Notes under the pieces: generated by a model | What the model was told of the DNA's origin: nothing | Seen by the model: the letters and a program-made list of their open reading frames with translations, nothing else | The model's database searches: none | Shown: in pieces, positions 34,056 to 41,967 of the stretch | Position numbering within the stretch: position 1 is the stretch's first letter | Layout: every line of letters begins with the position of its first letter | Made by a program: the position numbers and the translations under genes | From: CAJQQK01 sp963696075 | GTDB lineage: Bacteria > Pseudomonadota > Alphaproteobacteria > Rhizobiales > Hyphomicrobiaceae | Assembly: GCA_963696075.1 (NCBI GenBank) | Contig: CAVOJD010000010.1 | Coordinates: 62,001-126,000, forward strand | Length of the DNA: 64,000 nt | Direction of reading: 5' to 3'

Positions 34056-35215
34056 TGAACGCGCCGCATCCGTCCGTCTGGATCGAGCGGCTGACGCTCA
34101 CGAGCTTCAGGAACTACCCTGGCCTGACGCTCGAAACCGGTCCGGGTCCGGTCGTCCTTTACGGCGCCAATGGCGCTGGCAAGACCAATCTCCTGGAAGC
34201 GGTCTCGATGCTCTCGCCCGGCCAGGGCCTGCGCCGCGCGACGTTTGCCGAAATGGCACGCCACCGCGCCACGGGCGAATGGGTGGTCGCAGCCCGCATC
34301 AACCGTCATGGCATCGCGATGGACGTCGGCACGGGCCTCAAGGCCGGCGTCACCCACTCCCGGCCGAGCGCGCGCCAGGTCCGTATTGATGGCGAGACAC
34401 AGTCGAGTTCGGGCGCGCTCGCCGACATCATCGAGATCGCCTGGCTGACCCCGGCCCTCGACGGTCTGCTAACCGGCCCCGCCGCCGAACGCCGCCGCTA
34501 TCTTGATCGCCTGATCCTGTGCTTTGATCCCGGCCACCGCACCCGCTCAGGCCATTTCGAGCGCGCCATGCGCCAGCGCAATCGCCTCCTCGAAGAGGCA
34601 AATCGCGATGGGGCGCTCTTCGATGGGCTCGAAAAGGTCATGGCTGAAGCAGGCGCCGCGATCGCCGCGGCGCGCTGCGATGCGGTCGCCGCCCTCAACG
34701 CCGTCTGGCAGCGCCGTTATCTGCGCTGGCCCGCCTCGCCCTTCCCATGGGCCACGGCCCGCCTTGAAGGCACGTTGGAAGAGCAGCTCTTCGAGGGTGC
34801 GCCCGCGGTCGATGTCGAAGACGACTACGCCCGCAGGCTCGCAGACAGCCGCGAGCGCGATCGGGCGGCGGGACGGACGCTGATCGGCCCCCACCGCGCC
34901 GATCTGCATCTCACCCACGGCCCCAAGGACATGCCTGGCCGGCTCTGTTCGACCGGCGAGCAGAAAGCGCTGCTGATCGGCTTGATACTGGCGCATGCTG
35001 AACTCTCCGCGGCCCGTCGCGACGGCGCGCCCATCCTCCTGCTCGATGAGATCGCAGCCCATCTCGACGGTGATCGCAGGCAGGCACTCTACGACGAATT
35101 GGTCCACCTCGGCACGCAGGCCTGGATGACGGGAACCGATCGCTCGGCCTTTTCAGGCCTTGAGGGACGGGCTGGTTTTTTCCATGTCGAAGACGGCGCT
35201 GTAACGCCCGTATGA
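34055..35215 (+). CDS. recF: DNA replication and repair protein RecF
   Basis: A 386-residue SMC-like ATPase that loads RecA at gaps. IERLTLTSFRNYPGLTLETG and Walker A YGANGAGKTNLLEAVSMLSPGQGLRRA are characteristic. Walker B/signature region: ILLLDEIAAHLDGDRRQALYDEL. ATG 34055 shares its A with the dnaN stop; a GTG at 34052 is an alternative start. Full family length. It follows dnaN in the conserved dnaA-dnaN-recF-gyrB order. Confidence 0.97.
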   Translation: MNAPHPSVWIERLTLTSFRNYPGLTLETGPGPVVLYGANGAGKTNLLEAVSMLSPGQGLRRATFAEMARHRATGEWVVAARINRHGIAMDVGTGLKAGVTHSRPSARQVRIDGETQSSSGALADIIEIAWLTPALDGLLTGPAAERRRYLDRLILCFDPGHRTRSGHFERAMRQRNRLLEEANRDGALFDGLEKVMAEAGAAIAAARCDAVAALNAVWQRRYLRWPASPFPWATARLEGTLEEQLFEGAPAVDVEDDYARRLADSRERDRAAGRTLIGPHRADLHLTHGPKDMPGRLCSTGEQKALLIGLILAHAELSAARRDGAPILLLDEIAAHLDGDRRQALYDELVHLGTQAWMTGTDRSAFSGLEGRAGFFHVEDGAVTPV

Positions 35216-35396
35216 CGCCCGCGCGGTGCTGTTTTGAGGCGATTTCTCGCGCTCTCGCGATGAGATCAATAAGTCATTGAATTATAGGCGAAAAAAACGT
35301 CGAAAAAATCCTCTTGAACAATGTTTACGACGGGCGGATTTGCGCCGTTTGTGCTACTTTGAGTCTGGTCTCGAATAACCACCCAGAAGGCATCCG

Positions 35397-37841
35397 ATGA
35401 GCACGCCCGAACCGGCTCCGAATAACGGCAAGAATTCCTATGGCGCTCAGAACATCAAGGTGCTGAAAGGCCTCGATGCCGTGCGTAAGCGCCCCGGCAT
35501 GTATATCGGCGATACCGACGACGGCTCCGGCCTTCACCACATGGTCTACGAAGTCGTCGACAACGCGATTGACGAGGCGCTGGCCGGCTACGCGAGCGAG
35601 GTCAACGTCATCCTCAACCCGGACGGCTCCTGTACGGTCAACGACAACGGCCGCGGCATCCCCGTCGACATCCACGAGGAAGAAGGCATCTCGGCTGCCG
35701 AAGTCGTGATGACCCAGCTTCACGCCGGCGGCAAGTTCGCCGAGGGCGATGACGACAACCCCTACAAGGTCTCCGGCGGCCTCCATGGCGTCGGCGTGTC
35801 CGTCGTCAACGCCCTGTCGGTGTGGCTCGAACTGCGCGTGTGGCGCGACGGCAAGGAACATTTCATCCGCTTCAAGGACGGCGTCGCGGAAGCGCCTCTC
35901 GAGATCGTCGGGCCGGACAACGGCCGCACCGGCACCGAAGTCACGTTCCTGCCAAGCGTCGAGACATTCCACAACGTCACCGACTTCGACTACGACACAC
36001 TCGAACATCGCCTGCGCGAACTGGCGTTCCTCAATTCCGGCGTGCACGTGATCCTGACCGACAACCGGCATGCCGATCAGCGCCGCGATGACATGGTCTA
36101 CGAGGGTGGCCTCGGCGCCTTTGTCGAATATCTCGACCGCTCGAAGCAGGGCTTGCTCGAAGCGCCGGTGATGATGACGGGTGACAAGGACGGCGTCACC
36201 GTCGAAACCGCCTTGTGGTGGAACGAGAGCTACCACGAGAACGTGCTCTGCTTCACCAACAACATCCCGCAGCGTGACGGCGGCACCCACATGGCCGGCT
36301 TCCGCGGCGCCCTGACGCGGATCATCAACCGCTACGCCGAGGAAAGCGGCCTTGCGAAGAAGGAGAAGGTGTCGATCACCGGCGATGATGCCCGTGAAGG
36401 CCTCACCTGCGTCCTCTCCGTGAAGGTGCCCGACCCGAAATTCTCGAGCCAGACCAAGGACAAGCTGGTCTCCTCCGAGGTCAAGCCGATCGTCGAGAAC
36501 GTCGTCGCCGAACAACTCTCGATCTGGTTCGAGGAACACCCGAAAGAGGCCCGCGCGATCGTCTCCAAGGTGTTCGAGGCCGCCGCCGCCCGCGAGGCAG
36601 CCCGCAAGGCACGCGAACTGACGCGCCGCAAGGGCGCCCTCGACATGGCCAACCTGCCCGGCAAGCTGGCCGAATGCCAGGACCGCAACGCCGCCAACAC
36701 CGAACTCTTCATCGTCGAGGGGGATTCGGCCGGCGGCTCGGCCAAGCAGGCCCGCGACCGCCACTTCCAGGCCGTCCTGCCGATCCGCGGCAAGATCCTG
36801 AACGTCGAGCGCGCCCGCTTCGATCGCATGCTTTCAAGCCAGGAAATCGGCACGCTGATCACGGCGCTCGGCACCGGCATCGGCCGCGACGACTTCAATC
36901 TCGAAAAGCTGCGCTATCACAAGATCATCATCATGACGGACGCCGACGTCGATGGCGCCCATATCCGCACGCTGTTGCTGACGTTCTTCTATCGCCAGAT
37001 GCCGGAACTGGTCGAAGGCGGCCACCTCTACATCGCCCAGCCACCGCTCTATAAGGTCGCCAAGGGCAAGTCCGAGACCTACCTGAAGGACGAGCGCGCG
37101 CTCGAAGACTACCTCATCGATGTCGGCATCAATGACACCAAGCTCGTGCTCTCGACGGGCGAGGAGCGCGCCGGCCAGGATCTGCGCGCCATCGTCGAGG
37201 AGGCCCGCATTGTCTCGCGCACGATCGACGATCTCCACTCGCGCTATAACCGCTTCGTCGCCGAGCAGGCCGTCATCGGCGGCGCCTTCGCACCCGATCT
37301 GATGCTATCGGCCGAGCGCGCAAACGAGGTCGCAACCGAAATCGCAAGGCGTCTCGATGCCGTCTCCGAAGAAACGGAGAAGGGATGGGAAGGCCGCTTC
37401 GGCAATGACGGTTTCGCCTTTAAACGCGAAGTGCGCGCCGTCACCGAGGTCCACATGCTGGATCGTGCCCTCCTCGGCTCGCAGGAGGCGCGCCGTCTCC
37501 ATGCGCGTCATGAAAGCCTGCTCGAGACCTATCCCGGCCCGGCGATCCTCTACCGCAAGGACGCCACGGAGATCATCAACGGCCCGCGTGGCCTGATGAA
37601 GGCTGTGTTCGATGCGGGCCGCAAGGGCCTCGCCCTCCAGCGCTACAAAGGTCTGGGCGAAATGAACCCCGAACAGCTTTGGGAGACGACGCTCGACCGG
37701 GAGAGCCGAACCCTGCTTCAGGTCAAGGTCGGAGACCTGGCAGAGGCCGATGAGATCTTCTCCAAGCTGATGGGCGACGTGGTCGAGCCGCGCCGCGAAT
37801 TCATCCAGGCAAACGCCCTCACCGCGAGCGTTGACGTCTAA
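35397..37841 (+). CDS. gyrB: DNA gyrase subunit B
   Basis: An 814-residue ATPase subunit of gyrase. GHKL ATP site: EVVDNAIDEALAGYA, DNGRGIPVDIHEEEG, GGLHGVGVSVVNALS. TOPRIM: FIVEGDSAGGSAKQARDR and MTDADVDGAHIRTLLLTFFYR. The C-terminal GLMKAVFDAGRKGLALQRYKGLGEMNPEQLWETTLD completes the family. Closest by the whole pattern to GyrB rather than ParE. AGAAGG precedes ATG 35397. Its last 23 nt overlap a small convergent - strand gene. Confidence 0.98.
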   Translation: MSTPEPAPNNGKNSYGAQNIKVLKGLDAVRKRPGMYIGDTDDGSGLHHMVYEVVDNAIDEALAGYASEVNVILNPDGSCTVNDNGRGIPVDIHEEEGISAAEVVMTQLHAGGKFAEGDDDNPYKVSGGLHGVGVSVVNALSVWLELRVWRDGKEHFIRFKDGVAEAPLEIVGPDNGRTGTEVTFLPSVETFHNVTDFDYDTLEHRLRELAFLNSGVHVILTDNRHADQRRDDMVYEGGLGAFVEYLDRSKQGLLEAPVMMTGDKDGVTVETALWWNESYHENVLCFTNNIPQRDGGTHMAGFRGALTRIINRYAEESGLAKKEKVSITGDDAREGLTCVLSVKVPDPKFSSQTKDKLVSSEVKPIVENVVAEQLSIWFEEHPKEARAIVSKVFEAAAAREAARKARELTRRKGALDMANLPGKLAECQDRNAANTELFIVEGDSAGGSAKQARDRHFQAVLPIRGKILNVERARFDRMLSSQEIGTLITALGTGIGRDDFNLEKLRYHKIIIMTDADVDGAHIRTLLLTFFYRQMPELVEGGHLYIAQPPLYKVAKGKSETYLKDERALEDYLIDVGINDTKLVLSTGEERAGQDLRAIVEEARIVSRTIDDLHSRYNRFVAEQAVIGGAFAPDLMLSAERANEVATEIARRLDAVSEETEKGWEGRFGNDGFAFKREVRAVTEVHMLDRALLGSQEARRLHARHESLLETYPGPAILYRKDATEIINGPRGLMKAVFDAGRKGLALQRYKGLGEMNPEQLWETTLDRESRTLLQVKVGDLAEADEIFSKLMGDVVEPRREFIQANALTASVDV

Positions 37842-38187
37842 GGTCGTCGAGCCGCTCGATCTGGCGTTCGCGGTCACGGCGCACGCGCTCGTTGGTATCG
37901 AGCGCGCGATCCTGGCCGCGCTGATGCCCCTGCCGCATGCGGTTGCGGAAGTTGTCCATTTGGCGCCGCGCGTTTTGCCGGTCGGCGGCCGCGCCATGGT
38001 CGATTCCGACCTGCGGCCTCATCTGTGCCTGTGCCGGCAGGGCGGCAACGGTCATCGCGCTGGCCGCCATGGCGCAGACAAGCCAGGCCACGATCGCCGG
38101 CGCAAGGCTCACCCGCGCTACGCCGCTGCATCCGCCGGTCAGCCCGTAAGTGGCGGTGATGTTCCGCCATTTGGAAAATCGTTTCAT
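37819..38187 (-). CDS. Small exported Arg/Gln-rich protein, unknown
   Basis: 122 residues. A hydrophobic segment (SLAPAIVAWLVCAMAASAMTVAALPAQA, about 27-54) ends in a signal-peptidase-like AQA site, followed by a hydrophilic stretch with many Arg, Gln and Asp residues (NARRQMDNFRNRMRQGHQRG, RDRERQIERLDDLRRQ). The N-terminal 26 residues before the signal are less certain. It is convergent with gyrB and overlaps it by 23 nt. No family recognised; possibly a small periplasmic basic protein. Confidence 0.5.
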   Translation of the reverse strand: MKRFSKWRNITATYGLTGGCSGVARVSLAPAIVAWLVCAMAASAMTVAALPAQAQMRPQVGIDHGAAADRQNARRQMDNFRNRMRQGHQRGQDRALDTNERVRRDRERQIERLDDLRRQRSR

Positions 38188-38339
38188 CGTTCCGCCGTCC
38201 TGGGTGTGCTACGTGAAGCTGGACAACTGCCGGTGGCTTCCGTTCCATAGCCGGAAAGTGCTGGCCGCGCGCGTCGCGCCAGACCGTCTTGAGCTGGATG
38301 TAGTGGGTCCGGCCTTAAATATCCAGCGAGGGGGCATGC

Positions 38340-38663
38340 ATGAGCATTATTGGGGCGATATTCCGGGCCGGCGGAATTATCCTGTTTTCACTTCTGCTTG
38401 GCGCCATCGCGCTGGCCTATGTGGGCGTCGAACACCCCGGCTATCTGGATGTCATGCTCGACACCGCCAGCGACTTCAAGAACTGGCTCCTCGCCCATAG
38501 CGCCCTTGAGACCAAGTACAACGTCTGGGTAAAGTTCCTGATCCAGGAGCAGCAGTTCGTCTTCATGTTCTTCGTGATTGTGATGCGTCTCGTCCTGCTC
38601 CTGGTGTTCTCCGGCGGCGCGGCCCTGTTCCGCTGGCTCTGGGACATGCCCGCCGGGCGATGA
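38340..38663 (+). CDS. 107-residue membrane protein, unknown
   Basis: Begins MSIIGAIFRAGGIILFSLLLGAIALAYVGVEHPGYLDVML (first helix about 10-28), has a central amphipathic region (DFKNWLLAHSALETKYNVWVKFLIQEQQ) and a second helix FVFMFFVIVMRLVLLLVFSGGAALF (about 72-97), ending in WLWDMPAGR. A purine-rich GAGGGGG lies just upstream of ATG 38340. No family recognised. It is followed by an intergenic space before the convergent hsp20 gene. Confidence 0.75.
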   Translation: MSIIGAIFRAGGIILFSLLLGAIALAYVGVEHPGYLDVMLDTASDFKNWLLAHSALETKYNVWVKFLIQEQQFVFMFFVIVMRLVLLLVFSGGAALFRWLWDMPAGR

Positions 38664-38799
38664 TGCCGGCCGCGTTAGGCGCGCGAGGAGATTTCGCCCT
38701 CAGCGGGGAACCGCCCGGCGATGGGTTCAAGCGAAACGGATGGGTCGCATCCGCTGGGACGTCGCGTTGATCACTTGCGCCGGGCGATAGCGGCCAGGG

Positions 38800-38827
38800 C
38801 CTTAGACCTTAGACTTTAGACCTTAGG
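38800..38827. repeat. Four tandem heptamers at the 3' end of hsp20
   Basis: CCTTAGA, CCTTAGA, CTTTAGA, CCTTAGG in direct succession (38800-38827). The hsp20 stop codon TAA (complement of 38823-38825) lies inside the last unit. A slippage-prone short repeat. Confidence 0.8.
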
Positions 38828-39320
38828 CCTTGCCGATCGGGATCTTCTTCTCAGGCTGCACCGCATCCGCGCGCTTCGGCAACGTGATATGCAGCACGCC
38901 GTTCTCCATCTTCGCCTCGATCGCCTCCTGATCGATTGTATCGGGCACGCGGAACGAACGTTGGAAGCGGCCATAGCTGCGCTCGGTGAGGTGGACGTCG
39001 TCCTTTGTCTCATCGCGCTCGGACTTCTTCTCACCCTGGATGGTGAGCACGCCATCGCGCAAGGAGACGTCAACCTCGTCTTCCTTCATGCCGGGCAGTT
39101 CGGCCTCGATGCGGATTGTCGCATCGTTCTCCGAAACGTCGATGTTTGGCATCACCGGCATCGCGCGCGACTGAAACAGGCTCGGCGCATCGCCGAAACG
39201 CCGCCCCATGAAGCCATCGAAAATACGATCGATCTCGCCGCGCATCGACTGAAACGGGTCAACGGGCGTCGTCGGGGCCACACGGTCCGGTTGGTCATTC
39301 TTTTTGATTTCCTGGGCCAT
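38823..39320 (-). CDS. Small heat-shock protein Hsp20
   Basis: A 165-residue alpha-crystallin-domain chaperone that holds unfolding proteins. The N-terminal arm has DPFQSMRGEIDRIFDGFMGRRF. The alpha-crystallin domain runs from MPNIDVSENDATIRIEAELPGMKEDEVDVSLRDGVLTIQGEKKSE to ENGVLHITLPKRADA, with YGRFQRSFRVPDTID between. AAGGAG precedes ATG 39320, and that site can be paired by upstream leader sequence (separate entry). It is monocistronic and convergent with the membrane-protein gene at 38340. Confidence 0.95.
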   Translation of the reverse strand: MAQEIKKNDQPDRVAPTTPVDPFQSMRGEIDRIFDGFMGRRFGDAPSLFQSRAMPVMPNIDVSENDATIRIEAELPGMKEDEVDVSLRDGVLTIQGEKKSERDETKDDVHLTERSYGRFQRSFRVPDTIDQEAIEAKMENGVLHITLPKRADAVQPEKKIPIGKA

Positions 39321-39404
39321 CGGTCAACTCCTTGGAAGCATGAGCTGCTGGACCGGATGCACCGGCATCCGGCACGCCCATGCAACATGGTCCAAAATGG
39401 AGTT
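39321..39404 (-). promoter_or_regulatory. Candidate RNA thermometer in the hsp20 leader
   Basis: On the - strand transcript the ribosome site AAGGAG (complement of 39328-39333) can pair with upstream leader: CCAAGGAGTT (complement of 39326-39335) is complementary to AACTCC and TTGG separated by a 3-nt bulge (complement of 39392-39404), giving 10 bp. Between the arms lies a perfect hairpin CCGGATGC-CGGT-GCATCCGG (39353-39372), and TGGACC/GGTCCA (39349-39354, 39389-39394) could form an alternative stem. This layout matches ROSE-type thermometers of rhizobial small heat-shock genes; inferred, not shown. Confidence 0.6.
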
Positions 39405-39491
39405 TCAGCGCTTTGACGAAAATCAAACGGCCGCCAGAAGGGCTCTGCCGGCCGGCGGTCCCAAGATTGATGGATGACGAAGAAAACGAAC

Positions 39492-40241
39492 TCAGGCGTC
39501 GCTGTCGTAGCGGTGCAGGTCGAGACCATAGACCTGAAGCCATTGCTTCGCTTCATCGAGTTCCGGGAAGGTCCGGCGAACCAGTGCCCAGAACCGTGGC
39601 CCATGGTTCATCTCGCGCAAGTGAGCGACTTCGTGCGCGGCCACATAATCCAGAATGGCAGGGGGCGCGAGGATCAGCCGCCAGGAATAGGAAAGGTTTC
39701 CCGTGCTCGAACAGGAGCCCCATCGGCTGGTCTGATCGCGCACCGTGATACGGCCGACTTTCAAGCCAAGGCGCTCGGCATGAAACTTCGAACGCTCGCT
39801 CAGGTCGAGCCGTGCTTCATTGATCAGCCAATCGCGCAGCCGGCGCGGGCCATGCTCGAAATCGCCGCGCACGTGTAACTCGTTGTGCAAGCCGTGGGCA
39901 CATTTCACGACGCGCACCGGCAGGCCGCGGCCCGGCCCGGTGAACCGAATGAGATGCGGCACGCCTCTGAGCGGGATCAAGCCGCCATCGGCGAATGGAA
40001 CGGGTTCCGGCACGCTCGTGAGGCGTTCGCGCACCCAGTCGAGATTGGTGCGCAGGAAGTCGCCGGCGTGTTTCAGGTCGCACGTCATTGGCAGCGTCAC
40101 GATCACCGCACGCTTCGTGCGGCTGACCCTGAGCGTCATGCGTCGCGCCGTCGGATGTCGTCGCACTTCGACCGGCTCGTCCAATCCCGAAACTTTCAAC
40201 CGTTCGGAGTCGGTCTTGCGTGGTCCACGGGGTTTGCCCAT
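39492..40241 (-). CDS. YgjP-like M48-family metallopeptidase
   Basis: 249 residues of the YgjP/DUF45 family (WLM-like metallopeptidases). The zinc motif is HEVAHLREMNHGPRFW, preceded by the family signature RDQTSRWGSCSSTGNLSYSWRLILAPPAILDYV. The N-terminal half (PVEVRRHPTARRMTLRVSRTKRAVIVTLP) is the usual beta-rich region. Physiological substrate unknown. ATG 40241 (MGKPRGPRK) has GAGGG upstream; an earlier ATG at 40310 is weaker. Confidence 0.9.
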   Translation of the reverse strand: MGKPRGPRKTDSERLKVSGLDEPVEVRRHPTARRMTLRVSRTKRAVIVTLPMTCDLKHAGDFLRTNLDWVRERLTSVPEPVPFADGGLIPLRGVPHLIRFTGPGRGLPVRVVKCAHGLHNELHVRGDFEHGPRRLRDWLINEARLDLSERSKFHAERLGLKVGRITVRDQTSRWGSCSSTGNLSYSWRLILAPPAILDYVAAHEVAHLREMNHGPRFWALVRRTFPELDEAKQWLQVYGLDLHRYDSDA

Positions 40242-40375
40242 GTCCGCTTTGCCCTCAAAAAGTTCGTGTGTGACAAACGTAACGCTGCCCGCAATGGCAT
40301 CACGCCGCAACCGGAAACCGAATCACTTGGAACAGTGACAAACCGTTACCAGTCGAACCCGTCACACAACCAACA

Positions 40376-40876
40376 TCAATTCACATGCTGTTGCTTCGAC
40401 CGCACTTGGCGTTGCCGGTCTGCATCAACCGTGCCAGAGCCGACACGATGCACAGACGATGAAGCCGGTGTATGGCCACGATGTGTCAGGGCCACAGACC
40501 GACTGTTCCGGCGACTATCTGCGAAACCGGAGAGACTGTCGATGACAAACGCCATCGTGACGCGCCAGAGTTTCCTCGTTTGCCTCCAGATGTCGTAATC
40601 GGCGGGCTGCGCGCGATGACGTGGATCACCGATTAGGCCGAGCCCGGCGCGCTCGAGTTGGCCGACGGTGGGGTCCGGTTCGGCATCGTTGGCGGCGGTG
40701 AAACCGAAGTCTTCTGCATCAAGCCTCAGTGCCGCACCGCGTGCCGCAGCCTTCGCCGCATGGTGGTCATAAGAAAGCGGGTGGCGTGGGGGCGTCGGCG
40801 CAAGTTCGCCAACCTTCGCAGACGCGCGTGCCGGCGCCATCGACGCCTGGCCAGGCTCGTACCAGTGGTAGAGCAT
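40376..40876 (-). pseudogene. Open frame with PhaZ-like N-terminus, probably a gene remnant
   Basis: 166 codons. The first 60 residues (MLYHWYEPGQASMAPARASA, then HPLSYDHHAAKAAARGAALRLDAEDFGF) resemble the N-terminus of intracellular poly-3-hydroxybutyrate depolymerases, which start with a similar LYH-YE, APAR-A and NPLSHTPFGR-AAA-ELFER pattern. The remainder (from about residue 65) has no depolymerase features and no catalytic Gly-x-Ser-x-Gly-type site. A full PhaZ would be over 400 residues. It may be the 5' remnant of a deleted phaZ, or an unrelated small gene. Confidence 0.4.
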
Positions 40877-40950
40877 GAGCCTCCCCCTCGGTTTTCAGTA
40901 TCCTCCCGCTGTCACGCGCGCGAAATTCTTATATGTTCCGCGTCAATATG

Positions 40951-40988
40951 ACTGGTCCGAAGCTCATTAATTACTCATTCGAACCAGT
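40951..40988. promoter_or_regulatory. Inverted repeat upstream of the PhaZ-like frame
   Basis: ACTGGTCCGAA (40951-40961) and TTCGAACCAGT (40978-40988) are inverted with one mismatch in 11, separated by 16 nt of AT-rich sequence containing ATTAATTA. It could be a dimeric regulator site. A separate perfect 8-bp hairpin, GCATGCGC-GAGGTG-GCGCATGC, lies at 41029-41050, between this and the SCO gene end. Confidence 0.5.
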
Positions 40989-41079
40989 TTCGAGTTTGAA
41001 CTGATTCGCCCCGGGAAAACAGCCGCTTGCATGCGCGAGGTGGCGCATGCGGAGGTTGCTGGCAACATTTTCGCGCCGG

Positions 41080-41706
41080 TTATGAGCCGGCGGGTATTTT
41101 CCGGATTTCAGCGGCCAACCGCTCGGCCAGTTTCTCAGGATCGATCGAGTGCGGAAAATGCGTAATGAACTGCCCGTCCGCGCCCATCAGATAAAGAAAC
41201 GAGGTGTGGTCCATCGTGTAGTCCGACAGCGACTCGTCCTGCACCTTGCGATAGTAGACGCGGTAGGCTTTGGCGGCTTGCGCAACGTCTTCCTTGCTCC
41301 CGGTCAGGCCGATGAACGACTTATGGAAGCTTGAGACGTATTGCTTCATCTGTTCCGGCGTGTCGCGCTCCGGATCAACGGTGATGAAGATCGGCACGAT
41401 CCGATTGGCGTCGGTGCCGAGTTCTTCCAGCGCCGCCGTCACCACCTGCAGGCCCGCCGGACAGATATCCGGACAATAGGTGAAACCGAAGTAGACCAGC
41501 ATCAGCCGGCCCTGGAAGTCTTTCTCCGTCACGCGCCGGCCGTTGTGGTCCGTCATTTCGAACGGTCCGCCAACGAGCGCCCGCCCGGTGGTGGCCGGCT
41601 CCCGCGTTGCGAAGAGCCGATCGACGGCGCCGGGAATAAATGCGATGCCGCCGATCAGGCCGGCCAACGCCGCAATCAGGCCGATGAGGAACAAGCGAAC
41701 ATTCAT
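41080..41706 (-). CDS. SCO1/SenC/PrrC family copper chaperone
   Basis: A 208-residue membrane-anchored thioredoxin-fold protein. N-terminal helix LFLIGLIAALAGLIGGIAFIPGAV anchors it to the inner membrane, facing the periplasm. The copper/redox motif is FTYCPDICPAGL (Cys78, Cys82), with the conserved His in DYTMDHTSFLYL. It delivers copper to cytochrome c oxidase CuA or acts as a thiol reductase. The gene is divergent from regB, as senC/prrC is in photosynthetic alphaproteobacteria, so a link to redox signalling is plausible. Confidence 0.95.
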   Translation of the reverse strand: MNVRLFLIGLIAALAGLIGGIAFIPGAVDRLFATREPATTGRALVGGPFEMTDHNGRRVTEKDFQGRLMLVYFGFTYCPDICPAGLQVVTAALEELGTDANRIVPIFITVDPERDTPEQMKQYVSSFHKSFIGLTGSKEDVAQAAKAYRVYYRKVQDESLSDYTMDHTSFLYLMGADGQFITHFPHSIDPEKLAERLAAEIRKIPAGS

Positions 41707-41967
41707 CTGGCTGTCTCCCTGGTCCGCAGCCGCGGCAGCGACCGTTGACGATGATGCGAAAGCGTTGAGCGCTCACAAGCCGCGACGCTGTAACAATAAA
41801 AATCAGCTTCGGCACGCAGTTAATGGGGCTTTCGGCCCTGACCTGCCAATAGGCCATACCGCCGCGACTGGCCGATATGCTAGGTCGACCCGGCGGGCCC
41901 GGATTCTCATCGCACATTACGACCGACGGCCTCGCCTGCGTGGTTCAAACCAACACGAACGAAGATC

